Positions 1 to 11,010 of a stretch of DNA of 64,000 nucleotides are shown piece after piece. Below the pieces are notes generated by a model. It worked only from the letters and a program-made list of their open reading frames with translations. It ran no database searches and was not told where the DNA came from. This DNA is from Plotosus lineatus (taxonomy: Eukaryota; Chordata; Actinopteri; Siluriformes; Plotosidae). Both the position numbers and the translations under genes were made by a program. Within the stretch, counting starts at the first letter, position 1. Every line of letters starts with the position of its first letter. The stretch is taken from NCBI GenBank assembly GCA_024760905.1, contig CM045731.1, positions 54,015,001 through 54,079,000 on the forward strand, in the 5' to 3' direction.

Positions 1-52
1 AATATTCTTATTCTTATTCTTATTCTTATTCTTATTATTGTTGTTGTTGTTT
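1..52. repeat. (TTATTC)n then (TTG)n microsatellite
   Basis: About five hexamer units of TTATTC are followed by TTG triplets at the very start of the window, so the array may continue to the left. Confidence 0.9.
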
Positions 53-176
53 TTATTATCATTATCATCCTTATGGTGTCTTGCTACAACTTTGACAGTT
101 GCTTATTATTGTTGTTGGTTTGTCATTTATTTGTTTGTCTTTTGGTGAGTGTTGTTACCCTTCTCCTTCTCAATAT

Positions 177-340
<164 letters not shown>

Positions 341-424
341 TTACTAATTCCTTCATTTATTCATTTACATGTATAACAATTTGTTTGTTTTAATTAATTT
401 TTTTCTTTGTGTGGAAGATTAATA

Positions 425-616
425 CGCACATACTTTTTTGTACCACCACCATCATCATAATCATCATCATTATTTTTAATTGTTGTTGTTGTTGTGTTGC
501 TGTTGTTGTTTCCTCCAGAGTTGGTATTTCTATTACTTTTCCCCATAAATGGGTTGCAGAATCTAGAATAAGACCCTCTGAATAACACCCCCCCACACAC
601 ACACACACACACACAC
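425..616. repeat. Patchy CAT, TTG and CA simple repeats
   Basis: A CAT-rich stretch lies near 443-470, TTG triplets at 481-511, and a C-run followed by (CA)n at 588-616. The segment between 512 and 587 shows nothing recognisable. Confidence 0.85.
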
Positions 617-689
617 CTGATTCCAGAACTCGATTTTGACAAGTTCAGCCAAGAGACGTAACCATGGTCCCATGTTCCCGCCTCTTAAC

Positions 690-963
690 AGCTGATCTGT
701 GTCCTGGTTGGTTCGTTCGAGCAGAGGCGTGCGCGTGAGAGACACGGTAGCCCGGCTCTGACTGGACGACGTTACGTCGCTCAAAATAACTGTTGCTATT
801 ATCTCTCCAGTCCGATGACAACTGCGCGTGAGGATTTCTGAAGTATGCAGCAGCAGTAAGAAGCAGGAGGATCAGGATCAGGAGGAGCGGTGGAGATGTG
901 CTGCTGTACTCCAGGCTGGAAAACTGAGCGCTCAGACATTCCTCTCGTTCCCCCGCATGATGA
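690..963 (+). promoter_or_regulatory. cdkl5: CpG-rich candidate promoter and non-coding exon 1 of cdkl5
   Basis: This block has about 18 CpG dinucleotides in 260 bp, while the flanks are AT-rich and CpG-poor. It contains a CRE-like GTTACGTCG near 770-780 and ends in a good splice donor, GA|GTGAGT at 964. It lies about 13 kb upstream of the cdkl5 start codon on the same strand, and human CDKL5 also starts with non-coding first exons. The assignment is inference: no transcript is visible here, the transcription start is not fixed, and another first exon could be used. If spliced to the acceptor at 14121, two tandem ATGs at 957-962 open a short upstream frame that runs into exon 2. Confidence 0.45.
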
Positions 964-965
964 GT

Positions 966-1925
966 GAGTATCGTTCCTCCGCCTTCAGCATGCATTTATC
1001 TGCTTTATTCTTTGCTGGGGATAAAATAATAACCCGCAGAATGATCAAAGACGCACAGAGGATGTGGGTGAAAACACAGCAACAGCGGGACGATTTATTA
1101 TTAATAGTGTTATCACGAATAAGATGATTCATTTTTATTTTTATTCCCTCCCCAATCTTTCAGACTGAGTAAGCTGTTGACGTACTTAACATCACTTTAT
1201 GTTGTGATAACATCAGAGCTATAAATTATAAACACACCTTATAATTTTCAAATCCTGCTCTGTATATTTATAAAATAATAATAAAAAAAAACATCACCGA
1301 ATAACAAAACCTGTATTAATTGTTAGGATCTACTGTATGTGTCTGATCGTTGCAGTGTGATACTGCTGTTCAGCACAGTCTCACACCTACGCACTTCCAG
1401 CCTATTGCGTCGCAAACCAAAACAGAGTTGCAACACTGAACCGACTCCCTGACTCGGTTTCAACTGACTTACAGTCTGACCCGTGGGGGGCCTCCCCCTT
1501 TCCCCACAACACCCCACCCTCTCCTACCCTGGGCCATAAGAAAAAAAAAAAAAAGGTGCAGCAAGTGAGTGATAAAGCTGCTGCTGGAGGTCAGGATAAC
1601 ATCATCTAGGTCAGTCGATGGAGCTGGTGGATGATGGTGGAGATCCAGACCTTGGATTCACTTTGGCACATGAAATCTACAATGCATAATCAGGCTGCTT
1701 GATGACTGCTGCAATGACTCACCTTCCAGTCATTAAGAAACAAACCGAAAAACTCCAAGACGTCAAACCTGAAGAGCAACATTTAGAAACATCTTTGAAT
1801 TCCAGAAGAACGTTCTGGGCGGGAAGAACATCTTGACGGATCATCTCTGGACTTACCTGTGCTGTTCTGGATCCTTAGAATGGTATCTACTATATAGATT
1901 TGACATACTATCTGTACATTTGTTC
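966..1925. other. Start of intron 1, no recognised feature
   Basis: Ordinary AT-rich intronic sequence with A-runs at about 1283 and 1542. Open frames here are short and show no protein family. Parts of 1560-1900 read like a decayed repeat, but I cannot name it. Confidence 0.5.
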
Positions 1926-2265
1926 ATTCATTCATTTTCTAAGCCGCCTTAATCCTAATTAGGGTAGCAGGGCGGCTGGTGCTCATCTTGGCCGACTCTG
2001 GACTTGGGCAGGGTACACCATGAACTGCTCCCCAGACCATTGCAGGGCCAACACACATAAAATCATACACAGTCTCACTCACATAACGGGGCAATTTGGA
2101 ACAGCCAGTATGCCACATGTGCATGTTTTTGGACTGTGGAAGGAAACCTAGAGAACCCGAAGGAGGCCGCAAGCACGAGGAGAACATGCAAACTCCAATT
2201 AGAACTGCCTGAGCCCATGAATCCAACTCAGGCCTTCTTGCTGTCAGTCAGATGTGCTGTGGACC
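1926..2265 (-). mobile_element. SINE-B copy, nearly full length, reverse
   Basis: Read on the minus strand it has the tRNA-like head (remnant of GCAAGAAGGCCTG at about 2230), the central GTTTCCTT...GGTTTCCTTCCACAGTCC block, and the 3' tail AATTAGGATTAAGGCGG near 1940. Divergence is moderate, and the reading frame over it is not a gene. Confidence 0.8.
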
Positions 2266-3080
2266 AACATGTCCTTCATCAATACAGGATACTTGACCAT
2301 CAAGCTAATGATAATGATATTTTGCATGACTCAGAAGCCGGAGTTCAAGAAATTCATGAATGGCTGGAGCGTATGGTGTTCCAGGATTCTGCAGGTTTCC
2401 ACCGTCGTCGTTTAGCTAACCTCCAGAAGTGTAAGGGAAATACGTGTAATGTTAGGTAGAAGCAAGAATCAAAGCTGAGGCTGATTTCTTTCCATCCTAG
2501 ATCGTATTATGTTCATTTATCATACCAGTGATAAAGTATCATGTCAGTTGGTTTTATAGGTGAGTGACCTTGATCCATTTGGACTGACTGGATAATTATC
2601 ATCTCGCATCAAAAAAATACATTGAAATTCACCAATAGATAAAGTGTTCCAAGTTTGCTGCCACTAGAAACATCATATGAATCCAGTAAAGTGTCACAAT
2701 TTTGGGGGGAAAAAAAATCACCAAATCACCTGATATGTGTATGGTGTGTGATTGTGACTCAGAGCATGTAGAAGATGCATCTACTTTTCTTTCCAATGTG
2801 GTGGATCAGCGCCGTTAGGGTGGTGTTGTGCACAATGAGGAACGATGCCAAGAATAATTTTTGAACCTATTTGTGCTTGTTCTGGCTCCTGTTATATAAG
2901 GTAGGAGGATGATTCATCGATTAGTCCTAAGTTAGTGAGGGTTTTTTCCCCTTCTTCATACTTCACCTTTGAATTTTTGAAGTTAAGTGTTAAGATGTGA
3001 ACACGTCCTTCCATTTTAGAAGCTGTTATTCAAATAAAGCAATTATCAGCCCATCTCCTGCACACTCAGACAGATTAGTA
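2266..3080. other. Intron 1, no recognised feature
   Basis: No repeat, RNA gene or conserved-looking block that I can name. The 62-codon frame ending at 2459 continues out of the SINE and shows no family. Confidence 0.5.
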
Positions 3081-3084
3081 GTGG

Positions 3085-3310
3085 TAGGGGTGCCAGGCTC
3101 ATGATCTGGATGTCATAGATTCAAATCTTTGTGAGACTCCCACTATGCTAAGACCCAAGGGCATGGTCTAGGCCACAAGTGAACCTCGGTCCACCCAGAA
3201 GTATAAATTTGTAGCAGTAAAATAATGCTGGGAGGGGAACCCGCATTGAACTACAGTAGCATCCGTAGCTTCATGAATAAGCTATGGCTATGATGGCAGA
3301 CTTAGGCGTC
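3085..3310 (+). mobile_element. SINE-C copy
   Basis: A tRNA-like head (GTCATAGATTCAAATCT resembles a B box) is followed by a body with CCCAGAAGTATAAAT and ATGCTGGGAGGGGAACC. These match the better preserved copy at 50920-51175. Confidence 0.6.
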
Positions 3311-3314
3311 GGGG

Positions 3315-3452
3315 TTAGCATGTCCAGCAAGATGGTAAGTCAGTTAGGGCGTTTCTGTGTGGAGTTCACCATGGATTTCCTCTAGGTACTCCGGTTTTAT
3401 CTGACTGTCCAAAGACATGCACTTTAAGGTAATTGTCCTTAGGTGTGAACGT

Positions 3453-3511
<59 letters not shown>

Positions 3512-3615
3512 TGCGATGGTCTGGTGAGTTGTTCATAGTGCACCCTGCTTTCGCTGAGTGTTGACCAGGACGGGTTCCAGCCTCCCCATAACCCTATTGA
3601 AGAATAAAGTGGTTA
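3315..3615 (+). mobile_element. SINE-B copy interrupted by a (TG)n array
   Basis: It has the GTTAGCATGTCC head, a GGATTTCCTCTAGGTACTCC core and a CCAGCCTCCCCATAACCCTA tail. A ~50-bp (TG)n run at 3455-3505 has grown out of the TG-rich middle of the SINE, as in several other copies here. Confidence 0.8.
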
Positions 3616-3945
3616 ATGGCATGATATCACATGAGGCTGCTCTAGGCAGGGCTTTTTAAATCAGTGCTTATGTTCAGGAGGTCCTTCTAATATCTCTGAA
3701 CCCATGTATCCTCTTAATCCACGTCTGCTGTTTTACCACTTAACAAACCTCTCTGAATCTTGGTACTGATGGATGTAACTCCTCTTTTGTTATAGTAATG
3801 AAAGTACTTCAACTTGAAATTATTTGGGAACAAAAGTGCTCTATTCCTCATCAAAGGAGGGGGATTTCTTCACGCCGTAGCCTGTTTCTGTAGCGTGAAT
3901 GATGATTTTATTACAAAGCTCTTCAAATTGAGTATCATAATTGGA
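3616..3945. other. Intron 1, no recognised feature
   Basis: Nothing nameable between two SINE-B copies. Confidence 0.5.
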
Positions 3946-4305
3946 ATGAGAGCACCAGGGTGGCATAGTGGTTAGCACGCCTGCCTCACAGCAAGAAGGC
4001 CTGGGTTCGAGTCCCAGCTCGGTCATTTCTGTATGGAGTTTGCATGCTTTCACTGTTCTTGCGTGGGTTTCCTCCGGGTTCTCCGGTTTCTTCCGACAGT
4101 CTAAAAACAGTAGGCTTATTGGTTGTTCCAAATTTCCCCTAGGTGTGTGAGTTGGGATAGTTGTGCCCTGCAATGGCCTGGTAAGCTATCCAGGGTGTAC
4201 CACACCCTTGCCTGGAGTCAGCTGAGATTGGTGCCAGCTTCGTCATGACTTCGTCGTGATTTAGAATTAAGCAGTTCAAAAATTAATCAGTGAATGGAAT
4301 AAAGA
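3946..4305 (+). mobile_element. SINE-B copy, full length
   Basis: One of the best copies. The A-box-like TGGCATAGTGGTTAGCACG and B-box GGGTTCGAGTCCC give the tRNA-derived head. Then come GTGGGTTTCCTCCGGGTTCT, TTGTTCCAAATTTCCCCTAGG and the tail ATTAAGCAGTTC. RNA polymerase III promoter boxes are recognisable, but the head does not fold into a working tRNA. Confidence 0.85.
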
Positions 4306-4374
4306 TGTTAATCTTTTTGGTAAACTCTTTATGATTTTTCAGTCACATTTGCAACTTTTTAAAAATTATTTATT

Positions 4375-4482
4375 CATATTTGCTGAACTGCTTAATGCTA
4401 CTTGGGTCACAGTGAGGCTGTCAGTTGGCACTGGGCAAAAGTGAGGTACCCGCTGAATAACAAGCCAGACCATTGCAAGGCC

Positions 4483-4518
<36 letters not shown>
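4375..4518 (-). mobile_element. SINE-B 3' fragment with (CA)n
   Basis: A reverse SINE-B tail (GAACTGCTTAATGCTACTTGG) runs into (CA)n at 4484-4518, where the SINE's TG-rich middle would be. The head is missing. Confidence 0.7.
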
Positions 4519-4522
<4 letters not shown>

Positions 4523-4955
4523 AAAACTGCTATTTAGTCATTTAAGTTGCCTGAGGTTTGGTTTTAATGGTGCGGATTTTATAATTGATCTTAGAATCGA
4601 TTTTTCAGTGTCAGATGTGAACAGAAATGACTCCTCCAACCGATCCCTCCAGATCTCAGTCGAACTAAATGTAGACATAACAAACCAAAGTGAATGACCA
4701 GAGACCTGGAATGATCAATATGGCCTACTTCATTCTAAACTGGGAACGTGGGTGTTATTTAGGAGTCCAGCAGGGCCAGCTCAGAATTTATTTGTTAATT
4801 TGTTTATTTATTTATTTGTTTTTTAGAAGCTCTTTTTTTTTTTAAACATCAACTCATGCACCATGCAGGCAGACCTCATTTGGGACACTGAACAATTTTT
4901 AGTGGTCAACACTATTTGAAGATCACCTTCGATGTACAGTATTAAGCATAATTGT
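4519..4955. other. Intron 1, no recognised feature
   Basis: AT-rich sequence with T-runs near 4830. No feature can be supported. Confidence 0.5.
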
Positions 4956-4959
4956 GGTG

Positions 4960-5300
4960 AAGAACTATTTTGAGTTTTTGAAGAAATACGGCTGGAGATG
5001 AATCAGTTTTGTATTCAACCGAACTAGGAAGTAGAATATTTTATTAACACATCATTCTTTTGGCTTCCTGTGTACAAATGTATATGTTTGGCATGAAAGA
5101 ATATATTTCAAGAATACGAATCAGCTAACACTGAATGCTAACAGTGATCTCGGGAAGAAATATGGTGGCTATTGAGGAAAATCCTCAGCCATTAGCACTG
5201 GAAATAGGTATATAAAAGTAGCACTGTCTTCAACAAGAAATTGCTGAGGTTTCACAAGTGTGTACATGGTTACCTTTAAAATTGATCTGTAGATAATTGT
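4960..5300 (+). repeat. Dispersed repeat, short copy of the element at 10170-11215
   Basis: It shares with the 10.2-kb copy TTTTGAGTTTT, a GTATYCAACYGAAYTAGGAAG block, CAATATGGYGGC, a TATATAA box followed by GCAGCACTG or its variant, and TTGCTGAGGTTTCACAAGTG. Here only about one unit of the 30-bp minisatellite is present. No coding capacity is seen and the class is unknown. The TATA-like box is suggestive of a promoter. Confidence 0.6.
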
Positions 5301-5329
5301 GAATTTAAAATAAATTAAAAAAACCTAGA

Positions 5330-6040
5330 ACGGCACTCATGGAGTGCAAGGTGCCTCCACTAGGTAAAAATTAATTATTTTAACTTGGCTTGGTTATAAG
5401 GAAATATTTTGCCCCGTGTTAAAAACATGGAGTGTTTTGTGATTTCAAGATTTTATTATTCAACATGATTCCATGCAACTATTACCTGCAAAGTTTAATG
5501 GGTTCTTTCCAGGCCCAGGCCCCACCCCCTTGACCAAGTATGATGAAAATTAGGTTAGTAGTTTTTGCATAATTCTGCCAACAGAAAAAAATCCTTTCAT
5601 AAATTCCTGGATCTGGATTGTGATCCAAAATGTTTTGTGCTTCAGTGAAAATCAGTTTCGTAGTTTTTGTATAATCCTGCTAAAAAAACAAATAAAAGGT
5701 ATATAAATACATAACTCTCTCTCCAGGTCACATAGATGACTAGAGGGACACTCATGAACTGTATGGTACCTTCACTTGGCAGAAATGGATTATTTTAACT
5801 TATCATAGTTATAATGAAATGTCTCCCCCAAGTGATCAAGATTTATAAAAACATCGAATAAAAAAAAATGGGAATTTTCAGAAATTGTAGATTTTTATTC
5901 ACACGTGGATCAGCCCCAAAATTTTATGGTTTGTTACTTGTAGCAAATCATACACTATAAAAAAAAATCTATACAAATCTGTGCGTAGTTTTTTTAGTTA
6001 TCTTACACACAATCAAACAGACAAACAGATAAACACTGGT
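5330..6040. repeat. Two tandem copies of an unclassified repeat
   Basis: The blocks at about 5330-5720 and 5740-6040 share CACTCATGGAGTG / CACTCATGAACTG, CCACTAGG / TTCACTTGG, a GATTATTTTAACTT block and AGTTTTTG or a variant near the end, followed by a tail of CAAACARACAAA type. The tail style is that of short non-autonomous retroelements in fish. The class is not settled. Confidence 0.5.
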
Positions 6041-6054
6041 TATCCTGAGTGTTT

Positions 6055-6320
6055 AAGTTTGATATTTTTGGGAGTTCTTCTATATTCCAGGTGTGTGATT
6101 TAGAGAAAGTGGTCCCACTCTTCACGCGCTGTTCTCTAAAACAACTACTATTCCCAACATCTCCCACGGCACTGTGAAAAGAATTGCTGACCTTGGGGGC
6201 ATCCACCTCCATAATCCACCTCCTATAAATAGCTGGGAAGGATGGAATCATGCTGTCTCGGGATGGAGGCGCTCCTTTAGAAAGCAACATGAGAGTTATG
6301 TCTCTGAAATAAACCCTCTT
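6055..6320. repeat. Possible decayed LTR-like fragment
   Basis: The motif ACTACTATTCCCAACATCTC and a TATA-like CCTATAAATAGC, followed by GAAATAAACCCTC, resemble the promoter and poly(A)-signal layout of fish Gypsy-type LTRs. No internal retroviral or retrotransposon genes are present. This call is inference from motif order only. Confidence 0.3.
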
Positions 6321-6790
6321 ATCAAATGGGATTAAACTTTAGCAAACCCCAGGACTTTGTAAATCATTGAAAGTGTGAAGTGATGACCGGCTAGTGACGG
6401 CTTTTAATTTGTCGTTATCAGTCTGCCAGGCTTGTTCAAAGAGAATATATCACAGAAAATGGATAATCAGTTTGTAAAACTTGCACTTCTTTAGATTAGC
6501 ACAGTGATCATCTTACATAAGGTGCTGGAGCACGTAGCACACACAGGAGACAAATATTGCTTCTGAAGTCTTATCGATTAACATGATCTCAATGTAATAT
6601 GCCATCTACCTATTTAGCATATGTCTAAGGACTATGTTAATAACCACTGGGAGGACGGAATGCACAGAGATAGTGAGAGTTGGTACATTAATGAATGGAA
6701 ATCATATCTGAAGTGTCGCACAGGTCTGTCCTGTTACCTTATCCGAGGTGGTGGGTCCTATGCATCATGGGTAATGGTAATTTACTGCAG
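6321..6790. other. Intron 1, no recognised feature
   Basis: No gene, RNA or repeat that I can name. Confidence 0.5.
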
Positions 6791-7086
6791 GATAGCACTG
6801 TGGTATAGTGTTTAGCATGTCCACCACGCAGTAAAAAGGTCCATGGTCGGGTGTGGGCTCGGTGAGAGTGTGGAATTAGCATCATGCTTGTGTGGGTTTC
6901 CTCCAGGCACTCCGGTTTCCTCTCACACTGCAAAACCAGCACTTTAGGCTAAAGTTGGATATCCTCAACTGCTCCTAGATGTGAATATGAGTGAGAATAA
7001 TAGGTGTATATTGGCCCTGTGATGGTCTAGCAAGCTGTTTAAGGTGTACCCCACTTCACCCCACAGTAAAGTGGTTTGGGAACTAA
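6791..7086 (+). mobile_element. SINE-B copy, forward half of an inverted pair
   Basis: The head GGTATAGTGTTTAGCATGTC, core GTGTGGGTTTCCTCCAGGCA and tail AGGTGTACCCCACTTCACCC are recognisable. A reverse copy follows immediately, so a transcript through both could fold back. Confidence 0.75.
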
Positions 7087-7372
7087 AATGATCCGTCCGT
7101 GCTGAACAAAGCGGTACATCCTGCGGCACTTGCCAATCCATTGCAGGGCCAACACACACACATGCATTTACACTCAATCACACACACACACCTAGTGATG
7201 ATTTGGAACAGCCTAATGTGCATATCGTTGGACTGTAGATGGAAACCGGAGTACCCAGAGGAAACCCATAGAAGCATAAGACGATTGTGCAAAGTCTATA
7301 CAGAAACACCCTCACCAAGCTCGAGACTCGAACCCAGGACCTTCTTGTTTGTGGGGTAGATGTGCTACACTG
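7087..7372 (-). mobile_element. SINE-B copy, reverse half of an inverted pair
   Basis: On the minus strand, the head is at 7330-7370 (CTTGTTTGTGGGG in + reading, with B-box-like CGAACCCAGG), and the core contains GGAAACCGGAGTACCCAGAG on the + strand. The tail abuts the tail of the forward copy at about 7086. Confidence 0.75.
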
Positions 7373-7885
7373 GTGATTTTTCTGGTTAACTCCAGTCGAA
7401 ACCGCTTTCATTCAGAAGGATGGCAATAAAGTAAACTTTCATCTTGTTTGTGGCAACCAGACGTCTGGTGGTTGGGATTTATTGCTTATTGCATCAGAAA
7501 CCGCTTGCAGTTCCCAGAGGAGTTTCGGTGATTTTCTGCATATGTTGTGAATTAGCCTTCAGGCTCCTTCAGGCTTCCCCTGTGTATAAACAGCTGGATG
7601 GTGTTCCACCGAGCCCACTGTCTTCCAGCGAATCCCATGTCATTTCAAGGACCTAACCATGTAAATGAACCCAAATTCTAGAAAAGTGGACTGATTACTT
7701 TCATCGCGTAGTGAAGCTTTGAAATCCTGGAGTGAGCTGCTCCAGGATCAAACCACCCATTTTCCCGGGGCAAAAGTGATATAGTTAGATTGGGTTGCTC
7801 ACATGTCATGGCCTTCATAATTGCAAGAAATTCACACAAATAAACACATAGGGAATATTTAGGAATTGTGTTTGATGGCATCCTC
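7373..7885. other. Intron 1, apparently unique sequence
   Basis: The stretch 7421-7660 looks non-repetitive and has balanced base composition, with a 70-codon open frame (7444-7656) of no known family. It could be a conserved intronic block, but nothing here proves it. Confidence 0.4.
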
Positions 7886-7887
7886 TG

Positions 7888-7953
7888 AAACCATCTTCAA
7901 AATGCCAAACAAGTGGGTCTTGGGTTTGAGTCCCCGGGGTCGGTGAGGGTGGT

Positions 7954-8016
<63 letters not shown>

Positions 8017-8240
8017 GAGTTTGCATGTTATTCTCAAGAGTGCCTGGTTTCCTCCTCCAGTCCAAAGATATGCACATTGGCCTGTAAACAATTGGCTGCT
8101 TCAGACTACCCCTAAGTGTACACGTGTGAATGGTTGTGTGATAGATTGGCACACTGTTGAAGGTGTACCCTGCACTCACCCCCTGTCGGCTGGGATAGGC
8201 TATAGCCTCCCCACGACAATGGTAGGATTAAGTGCTTTAG
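7888..8240 (+). mobile_element. SINE-B copy with long (TG)n expansion
   Basis: The B-box-like GGGTTTGAGTCCCCGG is followed by (TG)n at 7957-8012, then TTTCCTCCTCCAGTCCAAAG and the tail CTCCCCACGACAATGGTAGG. Confidence 0.75.
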
Positions 8241-8534
8241 CAAATGAGTCAGATTCTCCAGAAACAACCATCAGAGTTCACGTTCACTCTTGAGTCCATT
8301 TTGATGTTTTATTTCTATTTGTTCATTTATATTTGGTGAAAGGAAAGCTCTAGATGTGTACTGGAAGGCGGAAAATAGCATATGATGCAGATAATAAGAA
8401 TTTAAAAAAGCTTTCATGCTTCTTTTGTTCAGAAATCCTCGTACGAATCATACACAGACCTGCCGAATGCATTTATTTTATAAAATAAGAAAAATATACT
8501 GAATAATTATTATTATGAGGTTTCTGATTAAAGG

Positions 8535-8830
8535 CTGGAGCCACGGTGGCACAGTGGTTAGCACGTCCACCTCATAGAAAGAAAGCCCCTAGCTCGAGTT
8601 TCCAGGCTCGACGAGGGTATTTCTGTGTGGAGTTTGAATATATCCCCTGTACTTGCATGCGTGGGTACACCAGTTTCCTCTCGCAATCCAAATCACACAT
8701 CCATATTAATCTGTTCCAAATTTCACAAGTCTGAATAGTTGTGTATTTTTGTTGACCCTCCAATGGTCTGGCAAGTTGTTTGGGGAGTACCTGCCTTCGC
8801 CCAGTGTCTCCCCTAATTTTAGTCATATTA
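8535..8830 (+). mobile_element. SINE-B copy
   Basis: The head CCACGGTGGCACAGTGGTTA is well preserved and the 3' half more diverged, with ACCTGCCTTCGCCCAGTGTC near the end. Confidence 0.8.
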
Positions 8831-9055
8831 AATTGCCACCCATCAAGTCTTGCCTCCTTATTACAGACAGTCATCACCAGTTTGGGTGGAGGAGGGTGTG
8901 CACATGCCCCCGCCGTTCCATGGGATTCTACCACTTACCTTTTTACAAATTACACAATCGAAGGGAAAGTGCTCTCCGCCCCTTTTGTACGAATGACCTC
9001 ACATGTGCCCATGGATGAACACTGATAGTGACAGTTTAGCATCCATATGCCATTC

Positions 9056-9210
9056 CTCATATAAGAGCTCGACCAATTAGCTTTCGGTCTCGGATGGCTG
9101 CGGTATCAACCTGGATTTGAACTTGCCATCTCCACATTGATAGTCATGCACCTTGTCAATGCACCACTTGGGACCCCACAACCCTAACAGAATTAAGCAG
9201 TTCAGCAAAT
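9056..9210 (-). mobile_element. SINE-D copy
   Basis: Read in reverse it has GCATGACTATCAATGTGGAG and a B-box-like AAGTTCAAATCC. These match the forward copy at 33901-34080, and the tRNA-like head suggests a SINE. Confidence 0.5.
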
Positions 9211-9442
9211 GATTCAGTGAGTGATTAAAAATTGGTTGTGGTTAATATCTCTCTTTTTAAATGAACCCATTGTTTAGTACACCAAGACAACTGATGCCTC
9301 TGGACGATGCAAATGAGCAGCATGGAGTTCTTCTGCTTCAGCTCCAGCAACCCACATTGCCTGGCAAAGGCTGGATGCTGAAGTCTGTCCTCAAAGTGGC
9401 GCTCATCACAGAGACCTGTGTTGACTGCAAATTAAGATATTA
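9211..9442. other. Intron 1 spacer with an 87-codon open frame
   Basis: 9261-9524 is open for 87 codons, and its first part (to about 9440) lies outside recognised repeats. No protein family is recognisable and the frame runs into a transposon terminus, so I do not call it a gene. Confidence 0.35.
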
Positions 9443-9911
9443 CAGGGATTCCTCACTTTCCGCGATCAATTTGGACCACCGAATTCCGCGAAATAGGATC
9501 AACTCCCCAACCCCCCTCGACTGACGTATACATACATGTATATGTGTATATAATATCAATAAATACATATTCAATGCTATAAATGCTTATAATAACAATT
9601 ACAAAATTGTAATTCAAAAATAATGCATAAGATGTAAATAAAATATAAATACACACACATACAGACGCGCGTGCACGCATGCAGATGCACACCTCACATA
9701 AAAATGTTAGTAGTTTTGATGGGAGGTTTTGGGTTGTTTTTTGTTTGGTTTGTTTAGGGTTTTTTATTTTGCATAACTGGCCTTGTTTTTTGCAGCATTT
9801 TCCTTAACTTTTCCCCCCATTCTTCCTTAATTTCCTTATATTTTTCAATCGATGAATATTTATTTAAAAAAAGCCGCATGAATTGAAGCAAGAAGTAGTG
9901 AGGGATCCCTG
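9443..9911 (+). mobile_element. TA-flanked mariner-like MITE, family 1
   Basis: Terminal inverted repeats CAGGGATTCCTCACTTTCCG (left) and CAGGGATCCCTCACTACTTC (right, reverse complement) are flanked by TA on both sides, as expected for IS630/Tc1/mariner insertions. There is no transposase. A second copy lies in the opposite orientation at 47994-48450. Confidence 0.8.
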
Positions 9912-10200
9912 TATTATGACTTGATATTTTGAGAGCAATTAAGCTAATTTTGAGTCAAATGCTTATGTTTAGAATACATTGTGTGGGTGACTTCAAAGAC
10001 AATGATGTTCTTGCTCGTGGGTGTGATAACATGATCATTTTTTACGCACTATGACTAATTCTTGTAGGTCTTTTAAGAACTCACTTTACCTTTCCCTCTC
10101 TCATGACACAAATGTCACGGGATAAAAATCCAAACTCCACTTAGGTATATTCGGTGCCATCTTGGTGTAACACTGTTTTGAGTTTTCTCAGAAATGTCGC

Positions 10201-10218
10201 GGGGGGGGGGGGGGGGGG
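10201..10218. repeat. Homopolymer of 18 G
   Basis: An uninterrupted run of G on the + strand, likely length-variable and able to form G-quadruplexes. Confidence 0.95.
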
Positions 10219-10248
10219 CGTTTTTGTATCCAACTGAATTAGGAAGCA

Positions 10249-10469
10249 CAAACCAGATTCCAAAAAGATTTGAGATTTGTTGACATCATGAAATTTAAAA
10301 TCAACATATTTTCCCCTTAAAATGATACATTTTCTCAGTTTAAACTTTTGACCCTGTCATCAATGTTCTGTTCAGAATAAAATATTGAAAATTTGGCACT
10401 TCCACATCATTGCCTTCAGTTTTTATTCACAATTTGTATAGTGTCCCAACATTTTTGAAATCCGGCTTG
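10249..10469 (+). mobile_element. Tc1 deletion derivative (MITE)
   Basis: The ends CAAACCAGATTCCAAAAAG and ATTTTTGAAATCCGGCTTG match the termini of the 2-kb Tc1 element at 21702-23770. The interior retains only that element's 3' non-coding part, including AAATTTAAAATCAACATA and AAAATATTGAAA. The parent's transposase is deleted. TA is present at the right end. Confidence 0.85.
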
Positions 10470-10639
10470 TACTGCTCTTTTGACTTTCTGTGTGCACATG
10501 TAAATGTTTAGCCATAAACAAAACATTTGAAGATGAAAAGGAATCATGTTTTTGAGGTATCTTGATACTAAGTTAATTTATGAATTTATAAACAACTCTG
10601 ATCCTAAAAAGCAATATGGCGGCCACCCGAGAAGCCCTC

Positions 10640-11010
10640 ACTGATAGCAGAAACTGCTTTAAATACCCAACTGAGTAGCAGAAACAACTGGAAATAGCCT
10701 CCTGAAATAGCCAAGGAAGTAGCAGAAACTGCTGGAAAAGCCAAGGGAGAAGCAGAAACCAACCGAAATAACTGATGGAGTAGTGAAAACTGCTGGTAAT
10801 AGATGAGGTAGTGACAGAACCTGCCAGATGAGAGAGAACAAACTGCAGGAAATATTGGCTGGAGTAATAGGAAACCCTGGAAATAGCTGTGGTCGTTGCA
10901 GAACTCCTGGAAATAGCTGAGAGAGTAAAGGAAACTGTTGGAAATAACTCGTGGAGTCAGTGACACTGCCGGAAACAGCAGTAGTAGAAATCAAAACAAA
11001 TAGCCGCTGA
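10640..11010. repeat. Degenerate 30-31 bp minisatellite, about 12 units
   Basis: The unit resembles AGCAGAAACTGCTGGAAATA followed by about ten variable bases ending GGAGT. Consecutive units start near 10638, 10669, 10712, 10742 and onwards, with substitutions and small indels. Confidence 0.75.
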
